Positions 45,379 to 55,343 of a stretch of 64,000 nucleotides of DNA are shown piece after piece. The stretch lies in the NCBI RefSeq assembly GCF_018866345.1, contig NZ_CP076443.1:1139501-1203500 (forward strand), read 5' to 3'. Made by a program: the position numbers and the translations under genes. The notes beneath the pieces were generated by a model. It did not search any database. It was not told the origin of the DNA and was given only the letters and a program-made list of their open reading frames with translations. Source of the DNA: Gemella sp. zg-570. GTDB taxonomy: Bacteria > Bacillota > Bacilli > Staphylococcales > Gemellaceae. The stretch's first letter is position 1. Each line of letters opens with the position of its first letter.

Positions 45379-45906
45379 ATGAAAAGAAATATAAGTATCA
45401 AAAAATTAAATAATCTTTCTTTCAAAAATAATTTTTTAGAAGAAATTAAAAAAATTAAAGATATACCTAAAATGCCTAGCTTCACTTATGAACATATCGG
45501 TTCAACTGCAATTAATAATTCTTTGGGTGAAGAAATAATAGATATTTTAATCGTGGTAGAAAATTTACACGAAATAAATAATTTTGATGAAAAAAGATTG
45601 AATAATATGGGCTATCACAGGTTTGCTCATAAGGGAAAAGGATTTATTTCTTACTGCAAAATAAAAGATTTTACTAAAATGGATTACAACATAAAATTAT
45701 TTATTGCGCAAAAAGATACTGACATACATAAAAATTTTATTTTCTTTAACTATTTATTAAAAAATAATAATAAAATATTTGAAGACTATCAAAATTTTAA
45801 AAAAGAAAATTTTAATCTGAAAAGTAATAGCAAAGAATATATAAAGAAACGAGATATTTTTATTAAGAAAATATTAAATGGAGATAAAAATGCTAAAAGA
45901 ACTTGA
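45379..45906 (+). CDS. GrpB/UPF0157-family nucleotidyltransferase-like protein
   Basis: 175 aa. Contains the family signature FTYEHIGSTAINNSLG and IIDILIVV, the Gly-Ser and Asp positions of a nucleotidyltransferase fold, and the later NYLLKNNNKIFEDYQ segment. Function of the family is unsettled. Its 3' end overlaps murB by 17 nt, suggesting coupled translation. Confidence 0.8.
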   Translation: MKRNISIKKLNNLSFKNNFLEEIKKIKDIPKMPSFTYEHIGSTAINNSLGEEIIDILIVVENLHEINNFDEKRLNNMGYHRFAHKGKGFISYCKIKDFTKMDYNIKLFIAQKDTDIHKNFIFFNYLLKNNNKIFEDYQNFKKENFNLKSNSKEYIKKRDIFIKKILNGDKNAKRT

Positions 45907-46786
45907 AAAAATATTAGTCGACAGTATTATTAAATATGACCAGCCACTAAAAAATTATTCTTACACAAAAACTGGTGGGAAAAGTGATGCCTTAATTATT
46001 ATAAAAAATGTCGCAGAGTTAAAAAAAGTTATAGAATTTGCAAATAAATATTCTATCAATGTAACTATTTTGGGCAATGGTTCTAATGTTCTGATTTCTG
46101 ATAAGGGAATTAGGGGGCTTACTATAATTACCAGTGGTCTGAATAAAATAGACCTGTTAGAAGATAATATAGTTAGGTGCCAAGTTGGTTTAACTCTAAA
46201 AGAACTGACCGATTTTCTGATAGAAAAAGAATTGAGTGGTTTAGAATTTGCTTGTGGTATTCCTGGCAGTGTGGGTGGTGCAATTTTTATGAATGCAGGT
46301 GCCTATGGCGGTGAAGTTAAAGATGTTGTAATAAGGGTTGAAACGTTATCACTAGAGGGGCAGTATAAAGAATATTCAAATAGTGATATGAATTTTTCAT
46401 ATCGACACTCAATTATCCAAGATACAAAAGATATTATCACAACTGTTTATTTCAAACTAAAACCTGGAAACAAAAAAGAAATGATGGCTAGGGTTGAGGA
46501 CTTAAATAAAATGCGTTCGGATAAACAGCCACTTGAATATCCGTCATGTGGTTCTGTCTTTAAAAGACCCGAGGGTTATTTTGCTGGAAAATTAATTCAA
46601 GACGCTGACTGTCAAGGACTAACTATCGGCGGTGCTCAGGTATCTACTAAACACGCTGGTTTTATGATAAATATAGATAATGCAACTTGTGAAGACTATA
46701 AAAACTTAATTGCTCTAGTTCAAAAAAAAGTTTTTGAACATAGTGGCGTAAAATTAGAGCGTGAAGTTAAGATAATAGGAGAATAA
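45890..46786 (+). CDS. murB: UDP-N-acetylenolpyruvoylglucosamine reductase
   Basis: FAD enzyme making UDP-MurNAc in peptidoglycan synthesis. At 298 aa: KNYSYTKTGGKSDALI, ILGNGSNVLISDKG, GIPGSVGGAIFMNAGAYGGE and the catalytic FSYRHS region, with SCGSVFKRP near the C-terminus. ATG at 45890 with AATGGAGAT upstream is preferred to the in-frame ATG at 45878, inside the overlap. Ends at a strong terminator. Confidence 0.96.
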   Translation: MLKELEKILVDSIIKYDQPLKNYSYTKTGGKSDALIIIKNVAELKKVIEFANKYSINVTILGNGSNVLISDKGIRGLTIITSGLNKIDLLEDNIVRCQVGLTLKELTDFLIEKELSGLEFACGIPGSVGGAIFMNAGAYGGEVKDVVIRVETLSLEGQYKEYSNSDMNFSYRHSIIQDTKDIITTVYFKLKPGNKKEMMARVEDLNKMRSDKQPLEYPSCGSVFKRPEGYFAGKLIQDADCQGLTIGGAQVSTKHAGFMINIDNATCEDYKNLIALVQKKVFEHSGVKLEREVKIIGE

Positions 46787-46819
46787 AAAATGAGAGAAAC
46801 TAATCTCTCATTTTTTTAC
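46787..46819 (+). terminator. Terminator of grpB-murB
   Basis: AAAATGAGAGA/TCTCTCATTTT arms with T7. Confidence 0.9.
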
Positions 46820-46901
46820 TAGCTATTTATAATTTTTAAAACTATAAATTTTTGTCTTTTATCTTAGAAATTTACAATAAAATTAATTTATTTCCCTAAG
46901 T

Positions 46902-48101
46902 CTAATAATCAATTTCCCTCCTATATTCCTCTGGTATTTCTATTTCTCTTATATCTATTTTTCCTGTAACTACATCAGAAATTAATGTTAGTTTTAGTTC
47001 TTGTAAGTTTTGGATTTGTTGATTTACTAAACTTTTATACATTTTAATTTTGTTTTCTAACATATTAATTTTTTTATTGATATTTTTCTGAATTTTAATT
47101 GTAGGTAATTTAACTTTAGTTTTAATAATTTCATCGGCAACCACACTTGGCTTCACTGTATTAGTGGTAAATATTTCCCACTTAAATATTCTTAAGATAT
47201 AATATAAATAATCAAAACTTACTTTTTTATTATTTGTAATAGCATAAGCAGTGTCAACAAGCCAAAATTTTTTATCTAAAATATAAGGCTTCCCAATAGT
47301 TCCTTTTCTTCCAAATATAATATATTTCCCATCAAACAAATAATTACTTGTATATTTAAATGCTGTAGGGCCAGAACCATACACTTCAAAAGAAGAACTA
47401 CTTTTTTTAATTTCATCTACGACTTCTTTTCCAGAATACACATTACTAATTCTTTTTAATGTTACTAAATTATAATTTTTCAAGTTATCATATATTGAAT
47501 TTAATTTATTAAACAACAACTCATCCAGCTTTTCAATTTTATTTTTCTCCAACCCCACCAACCTATCAATCTCCCCTATCTTCCAATCAAGAAAGTTAGC
47601 TATTTGGTTTTGTTCAGATAGGGGGGGGATAATAGATTTTATGTTTTTAAATTCATCTTTTGTTATGGTATATCTAACAGATTTTGAATACACTTTATAT
47701 TTTCTATCTTGAAAAATATATCTAAAATAATAATCTACAAATTTTTTGTTTGCTCCTATTATTTCAAATACTTCATAGGCGGATGTAATTTTACCTTTAT
47801 ACTTAGAAACAGAAGAAAATACAGCTGACTGATCTAAATCAAATAGGCACATAACTAATTTACCAATATTAACTTCTTGGTAATTTTCAAAAGTTTCTGG
47901 CATTTTTCCAGTAAAGTTATTATTCCCTTTTACATTTATTCCATTTTTTGTTAGTGATAACAATTCGTATTCATGTTCTTTATTTCCTACTACTTTTTTT
48001 TTACTTTTTAAAAAGACTTTATTTGGTAATATCTCCCAATGTTCTGGCACTTCCCTTAACCAGGGCAAGTCTACTCTCTTATACTTTTTATATCTTTTCA
48101 T
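46902..48101 (-). CDS. hsdS: Type I restriction-modification specificity subunit HsdS (orphan)
   Basis: 399 aa with two target-recognition domains joined by conserved helices. TRD1 is about residues 10-160, starting VDLPWLREVPEHWE. Central conserved region: IPPLSEQNQIANFLDWKIGEIDRLV. TRD2 is about 210-350, followed by the distal helix and DVVTGKIDIRE. It would direct an HsdM methylase to a bipartite site, but no hsdM or hsdR gene is adjacent, only degenerate sequence upstream (48102-48290). A run of eight C on the coding strand (47621-47628) falls at IPP in the central region; a one-base change would truncate it after TRD1. Confidence 0.93.
   Translation of the reverse strand: MKRYKKYKRVDLPWLREVPEHWEILPNKVFLKSKKKVVGNKEHEYELLSLTKNGINVKGNNNFTGKMPETFENYQEVNIGKLVMCLFDLDQSAVFSSVSKYKGKITSAYEVFEIIGANKKFVDYYFRYIFQDRKYKVYSKSVRYTITKDEFKNIKSIIPPLSEQNQIANFLDWKIGEIDRLVGLEKNKIEKLDELLFNKLNSIYDNLKNYNLVTLKRISNVYSGKEVVDEIKKSSSSFEVYGSGPTAFKYTSNYLFDGKYIIFGRKGTIGKPYILDKKFWLVDTAYAITNNKKVSFDYLYYILRIFKWEIFTTNTVKPSVVADEIIKTKVKLPTIKIQKNINKKINMLENKIKMYKSLVNQQIQNLQELKLTLISDVVTGKIDIREIEIPEEYRREIDY
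47621..47628 (+). repeat. Homopolymer G8 tract inside hsdS
   Basis: Eight consecutive G on the plus strand (C8 in the coding strand) in a genome of about 30% GC. It encodes part of the Ile-Pro-Pro of the central conserved region. Typical of slippage-driven phase variation. Confidence 0.9.
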
Positions 48102-48290
48102 TATTTCTTAATTCCTTGGTTCTCATTTTATTTCATCAAGATTTTATTTTAGCCATTAAAATATTTTTGAATTTTGCTTCTCCATAATTATACTTTTTTA
48201 CACCGTCGTCTAGATGCAATTTTTCAAAACCAGGAGAACTTAATATTTTTCTACATTCCTATAAGTATTTAATGTAATTCTAACATATTA
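48102..48290 (-). pseudogene. Possible remnant upstream of hsdS
   Basis: One frame reads ECRKILSSPGFEKLHL then DDGVKKYNYGEAKFKNIL and MAKIKS before a stop, with no start codon. It resembles the tail of a real protein whose 5' part is missing; I cannot name the family. Possibly left by the event that removed neighbouring hsd genes. Confidence 0.35.
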
Positions 48291-48314
48291 GTTATTACTT
48301 CTCTACTTTTTCAA

Positions 48315-49829
48315 CTATTTTTCTAAAAATTTATTTACAAAATCATCTGAACTTTCCTTTGTAGCCTTGATAAGTAATTTGTCATTTTGATTTAATAGCG
48401 TATCTCCCTTAGGTAAGATGTGTTTTGCATTTCTTTCTATTTCTGCAACAAAAATATTTTTTCCCCAATCTATTTCACAAATTTTTCTATTTATTAAAGC
48501 AGAATCTGCCTCGATAGTTAATTCAAATTCTATTTCATTTTCTCCGTCAAATTTTATATGTTCCTTAGATAGTAAATTTCCTAATAAATATTCATAAACT
48601 GGTTTAGTTCCCAAAATATTAGCAGTGTAATAAGCGGCTAAACAACATATTGCCAGTGGTAAAAAATAAGATAGCTTTTGTGTCATTTCAAAAATTAAAA
48701 TAATCGAAGTTAGCGGACTTCTTACAACGGCAGTTAAGTAACCAGCCATTGATAATATAATAAATATTGACAAATATTCTGTTCCAACAAATTTACTAAA
48801 TAAGGCTCCTAGAATCGCTCCCTGTACTAAAATTGGAAGAAATATACCTCCTGCTACTCCAGACGAAAAAGACATTAGTGAGAAAAATGTTTTTAAAAAA
48901 TATAATACTATTAAAAATAAAATTCCATAAGTGGTATAGATTAATTTTTCCACCAAGTGATGACCACTACCCAATACAATAGGAAAAAATATAAACATTA
49001 CTAAAGAACAAAACATAGCTATTTGTGGACGTAACAATATATTAAGAGTAATTTTATTATATATTTTTAAACAAAATTTCATTAATAGATTATAAAAAGT
49101 TCCACACAGTCCTAAAAATATTCCCAAGATGGCTATAAAAATATAAGTTTGTAATTCTATGCTAGCAAGATTTGAAAATTTGAATATCGCCTCAAAACCA
49201 AATACATATTGACTTATGACATCAGCAACTACTGCCGAAGCAAAACAACTGACAACTAATTTTTTAGAAATATTTTTATGAATTTCTTCGATAGAAAACA
49301 TAACTCCTGCAAGTGGTGCATTAAAGGCTACCGAAAGACCAGCACTAGCGCCACAAGTTAATAAATAATTTTCTTTAACACTATCACGTCTTAATAATTT
49401 TGAGACAAGTTTTCCACTCATTGCACCTAGTTGAATAGAAGGTCCCTCTCTACCCAGGGACAAACCACCCAGGGCTGCAAAAAATCCTCCAAACATTTTA
49501 TAAAATAAAATTCTAAAAGGTCTGGTGTCTATTCGACCAGTAACTTCTGCTACAACTTGGGGTATGCCACTCCCAGATGAATAAGGTTCTTTTTTTACCA
49601 TATAAGCAGATAAAAATCCCATTACTAGCAAAAATAATATCAGATATAAAATATATATTTTATTTGACCCAATATTATTTTCAAAAAAATATATAACTTT
49701 TTCACTATAACCTATCATTAGTCTATATATGACACCTACTATGCCAGCCATAATACCAACTATAATACCATCAAATAAGAGAGATGATTCGCTAAAAATC
49801 TCCCTGCGTCTTTTTTTTAGAATATTCAT
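48315..49829 (-). CDS. clcA: ClC-family H+/Cl- exchanger with TrkA-C domain
   Basis: 504 aa. Anion-pathway motifs GSGIPQV, GREGPSIQLGA and GVAGGIFLPILVQGA are intact. The gating Glu in GREGP and the internal proton Glu in FSIEEIH are both present, pointing to a coupled exchanger and not a channel. A C-terminal RCK/TrkA-C-like domain (about 420-500, with LPKGDTLLNQNDKLLI) may regulate it. Single gene; role in acid or ion homeostasis inferred. Confidence 0.93.
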   Translation of the reverse strand: MNILKKRRREIFSESSLLFDGIIVGIMAGIVGVIYRLMIGYSEKVIYFFENNIGSNKIYILYLILFLLVMGFLSAYMVKKEPYSSGSGIPQVVAEVTGRIDTRPFRILFYKMFGGFFAALGGLSLGREGPSIQLGAMSGKLVSKLLRRDSVKENYLLTCGASAGLSVAFNAPLAGVMFSIEEIHKNISKKLVVSCFASAVVADVISQYVFGFEAIFKFSNLASIELQTYIFIAILGIFLGLCGTFYNLLMKFCLKIYNKITLNILLRPQIAMFCSLVMFIFFPIVLGSGHHLVEKLIYTTYGILFLIVLYFLKTFFSLMSFSSGVAGGIFLPILVQGAILGALFSKFVGTEYLSIFIILSMAGYLTAVVRSPLTSIILIFEMTQKLSYFLPLAICCLAAYYTANILGTKPVYEYLLGNLLSKEHIKFDGENEIEFELTIEADSALINRKICEIDWGKNIFVAEIERNAKHILPKGDTLLNQNDKLLIKATKESSDDFVNKFLEK

Positions 49830-49908
49830 ATCTTTACTCCAAAATTTATTCTTAAATTTATTTTACTAATTTATGAGAAATTTTTAAAGTCTTTTTTAAA
49901 AATAAAAA

Positions 49909-49934
49909 ATAACCTGACACAAGTCAGGTTAAAA
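49909..49934 (-). terminator. Terminator of the alanine symporter gene
   Basis: AACCTGAC/GTCAGGTT arms with a 4-nt loop followed by ATTTTTT on the minus strand. Confidence 0.9.
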
Positions 49935-49936
49935 AA

Positions 49937-51376
49937 TTATTTATTTTCTTTTGGTTTATTTTTCCAACAATCGACATTATTTAATTTAATTGGTAGGTTA
50001 TCCAAATAAAATACTGGGTCTTTACCTAATTTTTTCTGCTTAACATAATCTTTAAGGACTACATAAACTACACTAGATAGCCCAACTATTGCAATAAGAT
50101 TTAATAATGCCATAATTCCCATTGTGATATCAGCAGCTCCCCAAACAATATTCAAGTCTGCAACACTTCCTAGATAGACAAATATACAACAAAATACCCT
50201 GTAAACATTTACTGCCCATTTTTTAGGAATTAAATATTGGATATTTGTTTCTCCGTAGTAATAATTTCCAACAACAGAACTATAACCAAATAAAAATATT
50301 GCAACTATTAAAAATATTGTTCCGATACTACCTATTTGTGAAGTTAAGGCTACTTGTGTTAATTGAATACCCTGTAACTTCCCATTGCCATACTCTATAC
50401 CTGGATATAATAAAATTAAAAAGGCCGTAGCTGTACATACCAAACAAGTATCAAAATATACACCCAAAGTTTGAATAAAACCTTGCTTAGCTGGATGCGT
50501 ACTATCAGCAGTTGCTGCCGCATTAGGTGTTGAACCTAAACCTGCTTCATTAGTAAACATACCTCTTTTTACTCCTAAAAGTATAGAAGTAGCTAAACCA
50601 ATAGTTCCTCCTGCAACTTGTTCTAAACCGAATGCAGATTTAAAAATTTGTGATATTAAACCTGGAATTTTATCAAAATTAATAATCATAATTACCAAGA
50701 CTATTAATAAATATATTAGGGCCATTATGGGTACTAACCATTGAGTAATTTTTACTATCTTAGTTACCCCTCCAAAGATGACAAATATAGTTAAAACTAA
50801 TAATGCTATTCCTACTATTTTCGTATCTATATTATAAATTGCCAAAGATTGAGCTATTGTGTTAGTCTGTACAGAGTTAAATGCAAAACCATAAGTTATT
50901 GATATGACTATGGCAAATAATACACCCATCCATTTTTGACCAAGACCTTTTTCCATGTAATAGGCAGGTCCTCCACGAAAAACTCCCTTTCTATCCCTTA
51001 CCTTATAAACTTGTGCAAGGGCAGATTCGGCAAATGATGAAGCACCACCAAAAAGTGCTACTATCCACATCCATAAGACTGAACCAGGTCCTCCTAAAGC
51101 AATAGCTATGGCAACTCCTGCAATGGTTCCAGTACCAACCCTAGACGCAGCTGAAATAGTGAATGCTTGAAAGGCAGATACGCCTTTTTGTTGTCCCTTA
51201 GTATCTTTAATAGGTTTTTCTGCTATAAGTTTAAACATTTCTTTTATATATATAAATTGAACAAATTTAGTGCTAATAGTAAAGTACAAACCTACAACAA
51301 TAATTAAACCTATTAAAAAATAGGTCCACATAAAATCATTTATTATTTCCATTAGATTAATTAATTTTTCAGTCAT
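49937..51376 (-). CDS. Alanine/glycine:cation symporter (AGCS family)
   Basis: 479-aa polytopic membrane transporter. Family blocks GTGTIAGVAIAIALGGPGSV, GGPAYYMEKGLGQKWMG and KRGMFTNEAGLGSTPNAAA are all present. It imports alanine or glycine with Na+. Own terminator; relation to neighbours none obvious. Confidence 0.95.
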   Translation of the reverse strand: MTEKLINLMEIINDFMWTYFLIGLIIVVGLYFTISTKFVQFIYIKEMFKLIAEKPIKDTKGQQKGVSAFQAFTISAASRVGTGTIAGVAIAIALGGPGSVLWMWIVALFGGASSFAESALAQVYKVRDRKGVFRGGPAYYMEKGLGQKWMGVLFAIVISITYGFAFNSVQTNTIAQSLAIYNIDTKIVGIALLVLTIFVIFGGVTKIVKITQWLVPIMALIYLLIVLVIMIINFDKIPGLISQIFKSAFGLEQVAGGTIGLATSILLGVKRGMFTNEAGLGSTPNAAATADSTHPAKQGFIQTLGVYFDTCLVCTATAFLILLYPGIEYGNGKLQGIQLTQVALTSQIGSIGTIFLIVAIFLFGYSSVVGNYYYGETNIQYLIPKKWAVNVYRVFCCIFVYLGSVADLNIVWGAADITMGIMALLNLIAIVGLSSVVYVVLKDYVKQKKLGKDPVFYLDNLPIKLNNVDCWKNKPKENK

Positions 51377-51472
51377 CTTATTCTCCTCATAATAGTAGTA
51401 TCAAAAACTATACTTATAATTATAACAATTTAAAAATTTTTCAGTAAATATGTGTTAGATAATTTTACATTA

Positions 51473-51506
51473 TAAAAAGAATATCTATTTTAGATATTCT
51501 TTTTAT
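51473..51506 (-). terminator. Terminator overlapping the whiA end
   Basis: AAAAGAATATCTA/TAGATATTCTTTT arms with a 3-nt loop; on the minus strand it overlaps the final whiA codons. Confidence 0.85.
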
Positions 51507-52443
51507 AAGTTCCCTCTTTTAGTTCTTTTGCTATATTTGCTAATTTTCTAAACCTGTGGTTAAGACCAGATTTAGATAATTTTCCGTCTTCTATAAGTTC
51601 TGCTAGTTCTTTCAGGGCTAATTCTTGATTTTTCAGCCTTGCTTCTGCTACTAGTCTTAACTTATCGTCTAAATTTTCAATTCCTAGTCTTTCTTCAATT
51701 ATATTTATATCTTCTACTTGTCTGCTAGAAGCCTTGACCATTTTATTCATATTTGCCAGATCGCAGTTTTGCATTCTATTTACAGAATTATTTATATCCC
51801 TAACTATTCTTTCATCTTCAAATTGGAATAGGGATTGATAGGCTCCAACAATATTTATAAAATCAGCGATTTTTTCCGATTCTTTAACATAAACAATAAA
51901 GCCTTTTTTTCTCTCGAGACTTCTTGCATTGAGGTCATAACTATTTAGTAGTTTCATTAATTCTTTATTGTGTTCTGCATATTGTGAAAATATTTCTAGG
52001 TGATATCTTGAGGTTCTGGGGTTATTTATAGAACCTCCAGCCAAAAAAGCTCCTCTCAAATAAGAACGTTTTTTTTCGTCGGTATCTGTTAGTTCTTTTG
52101 CTATGTCTGTTCTTAGTGTGTAGTTATCACTTAAAATGTATAATTCTGTTAAAATTTCTTTTACTTTCTCATCTAGTCTACAAATATAGACATTATTTTT
52201 CTTTAATTTCATTTTTTTTCTTACCGATATATTTATGTTAACGTCGTAAAATTGTTTTATTAAAGAAAAAATTCTTCTTGCTATGGCTGCATTTTCTGTT
52301 TGAATACCTATACTCAGCCTCCCATTTGCTATGGTTAAAATTCCATTCATTTTGACTAAAGCAGATAATTCTGACAAAAATTCTTTATCTTTACTTATTT
52401 TAATCATTGTTAGCTCTTTTTTCATTTCAGATGCGTATGACAT
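51490..52443 (-). CDS. whiA: DNA-binding protein WhiA
   Basis: 317 aa. N-terminal degenerate LAGLIDADG homing-endonuclease-like domains (KKRSYLRGAFLAGGSINNP) and C-terminal helix-turn-helix (NQELALKELAELI, then SKSGLNHRFRKLANIA). In Firmicutes WhiA affects division and chromosome segregation; it usually follows rapZ/yvcK, which are not seen here. AGGAGGTT precedes the ATG. Confidence 0.95.
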   Translation of the reverse strand: MSYASEMKKELTMIKISKDKEFLSELSALVKMNGILTIANGRLSIGIQTENAAIARRIFSLIKQFYDVNINISVRKKMKLKKNNVYICRLDEKVKEILTELYILSDNYTLRTDIAKELTDTDEKKRSYLRGAFLAGGSINNPRTSRYHLEIFSQYAEHNKELMKLLNSYDLNARSLERKKGFIVYVKESEKIADFINIVGAYQSLFQFEDERIVRDINNSVNRMQNCDLANMNKMVKASSRQVEDINIIEERLGIENLDDKLRLVAEARLKNQELALKELAELIEDGKLSKSGLNHRFRKLANIAKELKEGTYKKNI

Positions 52444-52555
52444 TTTAACCTCCTAGCAATTTTTAGCTAGTTAATTGTATCACTATTATAAAAAATAAAC
52501 AACACATAAATTTAAAAATCTACTGGCTTAAATATTTTTAAGTTAGGCAGATGTT

Positions 52556-53389
52556 TTATTTTATTTCTACAATTATTCCTACGGCTCCCTCGCCAGTGTG
52601 AGTTGAAATTGCTGGAGTTGTAATGAAAATATCTTCATCTGAAATTTTATAATTAAATTCTTTAGCTATTTCTTCTTTTATGCTATCTATGTATTCATAG
52701 GCTAAGACATTTACTAAACTAATTTTTTTAATTTCTTTACCTGCCACATCATTTTTTAAATTTTCAATTAAACTTTGAATTAATCTTTTCTTCCCCCTAA
52801 CCTTGTCTACTGGAGCAAGTTCTTCTGGATATAATTTTGTTAATATTTTTAGATTAAGTAGACCTCCAATAAGGCCAGCAGATTTTTTTAATCTTCCTCC
52901 CTTTACTAAGTTATCCAGCCTGTCAATAGTAACATAAGTAATTATTTTATTTTGTTTTTCAATAAGCAATTTATATATTTCTTCTGCATCTTTACCTTCT
53001 TTAATGTACTTGTAGGCATCTTCTATATAATAGTGCATACCCCTAGAGGCTGTCATTGAATCTATAACGAATACATTATTAAATTCTTTGGCAACAGATG
53101 CTGCTGTGCTATAGGTTCCACTTACTGCTGATGAAATATGAATAGATATTACTGAATAACCTAAATTAGTCCATTTTTTATAGGCTTCTAAAAATAAACC
53201 TACCGAGGGTTGACTGGTAAAAAATTGTTTTGCATCTCGCATTTTATAGATATATTCTTCATTATCTATACTATCAAATTCTTGCCCGTCAATGGTAACT
53301 TTTACTGGTAAAACCTCAATATCATATTTTTCAATTTCGCTTTTTCTTAGGTCGCTAGTTGAATCAGTTATTAATTTTATTTTTGTCAT
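52556..53389 (-). CDS. DegV-family fatty-acid-binding protein, copy 1
   Basis: 277 aa. DegV signature ITDSTSDLRKSEIE at the N-terminus, SQPSVGLFLEAYKKW, ISSAVSGTYSTA and the C-terminal ITTPAISTHTGEGAVG. DegV proteins (FakB type) bind a fatty acid and present it to FakA for phosphorylation. About 60% identical by eye to the copy at 53686-54519. Confidence 0.92.
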   Translation of the reverse strand: MTKIKLITDSTSDLRKSEIEKYDIEVLPVKVTIDGQEFDSIDNEEYIYKMRDAKQFFTSQPSVGLFLEAYKKWTNLGYSVISIHISSAVSGTYSTAASVAKEFNNVFVIDSMTASRGMHYYIEDAYKYIKEGKDAEEIYKLLIEKQNKIITYVTIDRLDNLVKGGRLKKSAGLIGGLLNLKILTKLYPEELAPVDKVRGKKRLIQSLIENLKNDVAGKEIKKISLVNVLAYEYIDSIKEEIAKEFNYKISDEDIFITTPAISTHTGEGAVGIIVEIK

Positions 53390-53655
53390 TTTGTCCTCTC
53401 ATCTTTATTAATAAACTTTATTTTTTACTCATATAAAAATATATTTATCTTAGAGATAAATATATTTGAAATTATACTATAAATTTTATTAATTTACAAT
53501 GTATTTTTATTTTTTAGTAAATTTTTTTGTTTATTATTATCTGATAGAAATTTTTATTTTTTAATTTTCAACTTTGCTTAACATCTTATTTTTTTAAACT
53601 AATAAAAATTTTTTCTAAAATTCTAACTTGTTTAAAAATAAAATTTTTCATAAAA

Positions 53656-53689
53656 AAAGAATTGTATTTTAAATACAATTCTTTTTTAT
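53656..53689 (-). terminator. Terminator of DegV copy 2
   Basis: AAAAGAATTGTATTT/AAATACAATTCTTTT arms; overlaps the stop of the second DegV gene. The remainder of 53400-53655 is AT-rich with nothing recognised. Confidence 0.85.
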
Positions 53690-54519
53690 TCAACTTCTAT
53701 CATAACTCCCACAGCCCCCTCTCCTGCATGCGTCGATACAGCTGGTGTCGTTATTACAATATTTTTATCCAATACTTGATAATCAAATACTTCTAACATT
53801 TTTTCTCTTACCATGTCTATATATTCATAAGAAAGTACATTTACTAAACTGATTGTTTTAATTTTTTTATTTTCAACGTCTTTTTTTATGGCGTTTATTA
53901 GGGCCTGAACTAATTTTTTCTTGCCTCTTACCTTATCAAGAACAACAAGCTCATCGGGTAATAATTTTGTTAAAATTTTTAGATTTAAGAAATTACCTAT
54001 AAGCCCAGCAGTTTTTTTCAAACGACCACTTCTTACTAGGTTGTCAAGTTTATCAATAGTAACATAAGTCAAAACTTTTTTCTGTTTTGCTACTAATAAT
54101 TCTACTATATCTTTTACATTTTTTCCTTCTTTAATATAGTCGTAAGCATCTTTTATAAAATATTTCATACCACAAGTAGCCGTCATGGTATCAACAACAT
54201 GAACTCCTTTATAGTCTTGTGCAACGCAAAAAGCTGTATTATAAGTACCGCTCAAAGCACTAGAAACATGTAAAGATATAATTTCATATCCTTTTTCAGT
54301 CCATTTTTTATATGCATCCATAAACAAACCTACTGCAGGTTGACTGGTAGAAAATTGTTTGGCATCACGCATACGATAAATATATTCTTCATTATCTATG
54401 CCGTCAAAATCTTCTCCGTCAATAGTAACTTTCATAGGTATAACTGCTATATTGTAAAACTCAATTTCTTCTTGAGTTAAGTCGCTCGTGCTGTCAGTAA
54501 TTAATTTTATTCTAGCCAT
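53686..54519 (-). CDS. DegV-family fatty-acid-binding protein, copy 2
   Basis: 277 aa from ATG at 54519 (MARIKLITDSTSDLTQEEIE), which aligns with the start of copy 1 and has GAGAG upstream; the in-frame ATG five codons earlier is less likely. Same motifs as copy 1: SQPAVGLFMDAYKKW, HVSSALSGTYNTA, ITTPAVSTHAGEGAVG. Each copy has its own terminator, so they are separate units; different fatty-acid preference, as for FakB1/FakB2, is plausible. Confidence 0.92.
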   Translation of the reverse strand: MARIKLITDSTSDLTQEEIEFYNIAVIPMKVTIDGEDFDGIDNEEYIYRMRDAKQFSTSQPAVGLFMDAYKKWTEKGYEIISLHVSSALSGTYNTAFCVAQDYKGVHVVDTMTATCGMKYFIKDAYDYIKEGKNVKDIVELLVAKQKKVLTYVTIDKLDNLVRSGRLKKTAGLIGNFLNLKILTKLLPDELVVLDKVRGKKKLVQALINAIKKDVENKKIKTISLVNVLSYEYIDMVREKMLEVFDYQVLDKNIVITTPAVSTHAGEGAVGVMIEVE

Positions 54520-54677
54520 ATTTTCTCTCAACATTCAATATTATTAATTTGTTTACAAGGTAACAAATTACAAACTAATTATAATATAAAAAAACTATTA
54601 TTACAAATATTATATTTTTTAATATAATTGCTTATATATGCTATAATGGATAAATAATATTTTATAGGTGGGATAAA

Positions 54678-55313
54678 ATGACAAAAAAATTTATCACAAT
54701 TAAAAATAATGTAGACAATGAATTGATAGAAAAAAAATCCAGATTTATTACTTATCTAATAAGAATATCTAGCCAAGAAGAAGCCAAAGAATTTATACAA
54801 AAGATGAAGAAAAAATTTTATGATGCAAGCCATGTTTGTTCAGCATTTGTTTTTGGCGACAACAACGAAATAACAAGAGCAAATGATGACGGCGAGCCGA
54901 GTGGAACTGCTGGAACTCCTATGCTAGATGTTCTATTAAAAAATAATATAAAAAATGTTTGTGCTGTTAGCATAAGATATTTTGGGGGAACAAAATTAGG
55001 AACAGGTGGACTTGTTCGTGCCTATTCTTCTGGCCTTATAGAAGCAATAAAAAAAGCTAAGCTAATAGAAAGAAAAAATGCTTTAGAAATAAATTTTGAA
55101 ATTGAATATTCACTTAATGGTAAAATAGAGTATGAAATTACAAAAACAAATTTTTTAGTAGATGATGTGATATATAGCGACAAGATAAATTACAAAATTT
55201 TTGTAATAAAAAATGAAGACGAAGTATTTTTAAATTGGATTAGGGAAGCAACAAATGGTAAATTTAAAATTATTTCATCAAGGGAAAAATTATTAGAATT
55301 TGATATAAAATAA
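54678..55313 (+). CDS. YigZ/IMPACT-family protein
   Basis: 211 aa. The UPF0029 N-terminal domain has the signature ITRANDDGEPSGTAGTPML and SIRYFGGTKLGTGGLVRAYS. The C-terminal domain is EF-G domain IV-like. Function in bacteria unsettled; eukaryotic IMPACT acts in translation control. Own terminator at 55314-55343. Confidence 0.93.
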   Translation: MTKKFITIKNNVDNELIEKKSRFITYLIRISSQEEAKEFIQKMKKKFYDASHVCSAFVFGDNNEITRANDDGEPSGTAGTPMLDVLLKNNIKNVCAVSIRYFGGTKLGTGGLVRAYSSGLIEAIKKAKLIERKNALEINFEIEYSLNGKIEYEITKTNFLVDDVIYSDKINYKIFVIKNEDEVFLNWIREATNGKFKIISSREKLLEFDIK

Positions 55314-55343
55314 AATGAAGTGAATTAATTTTCACTTCATTTT
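55314..55343 (+). terminator. Terminator of the YigZ gene
   Basis: AATGAAGTGAA/TTCACTTCATT arms with T-run. Confidence 0.85.
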
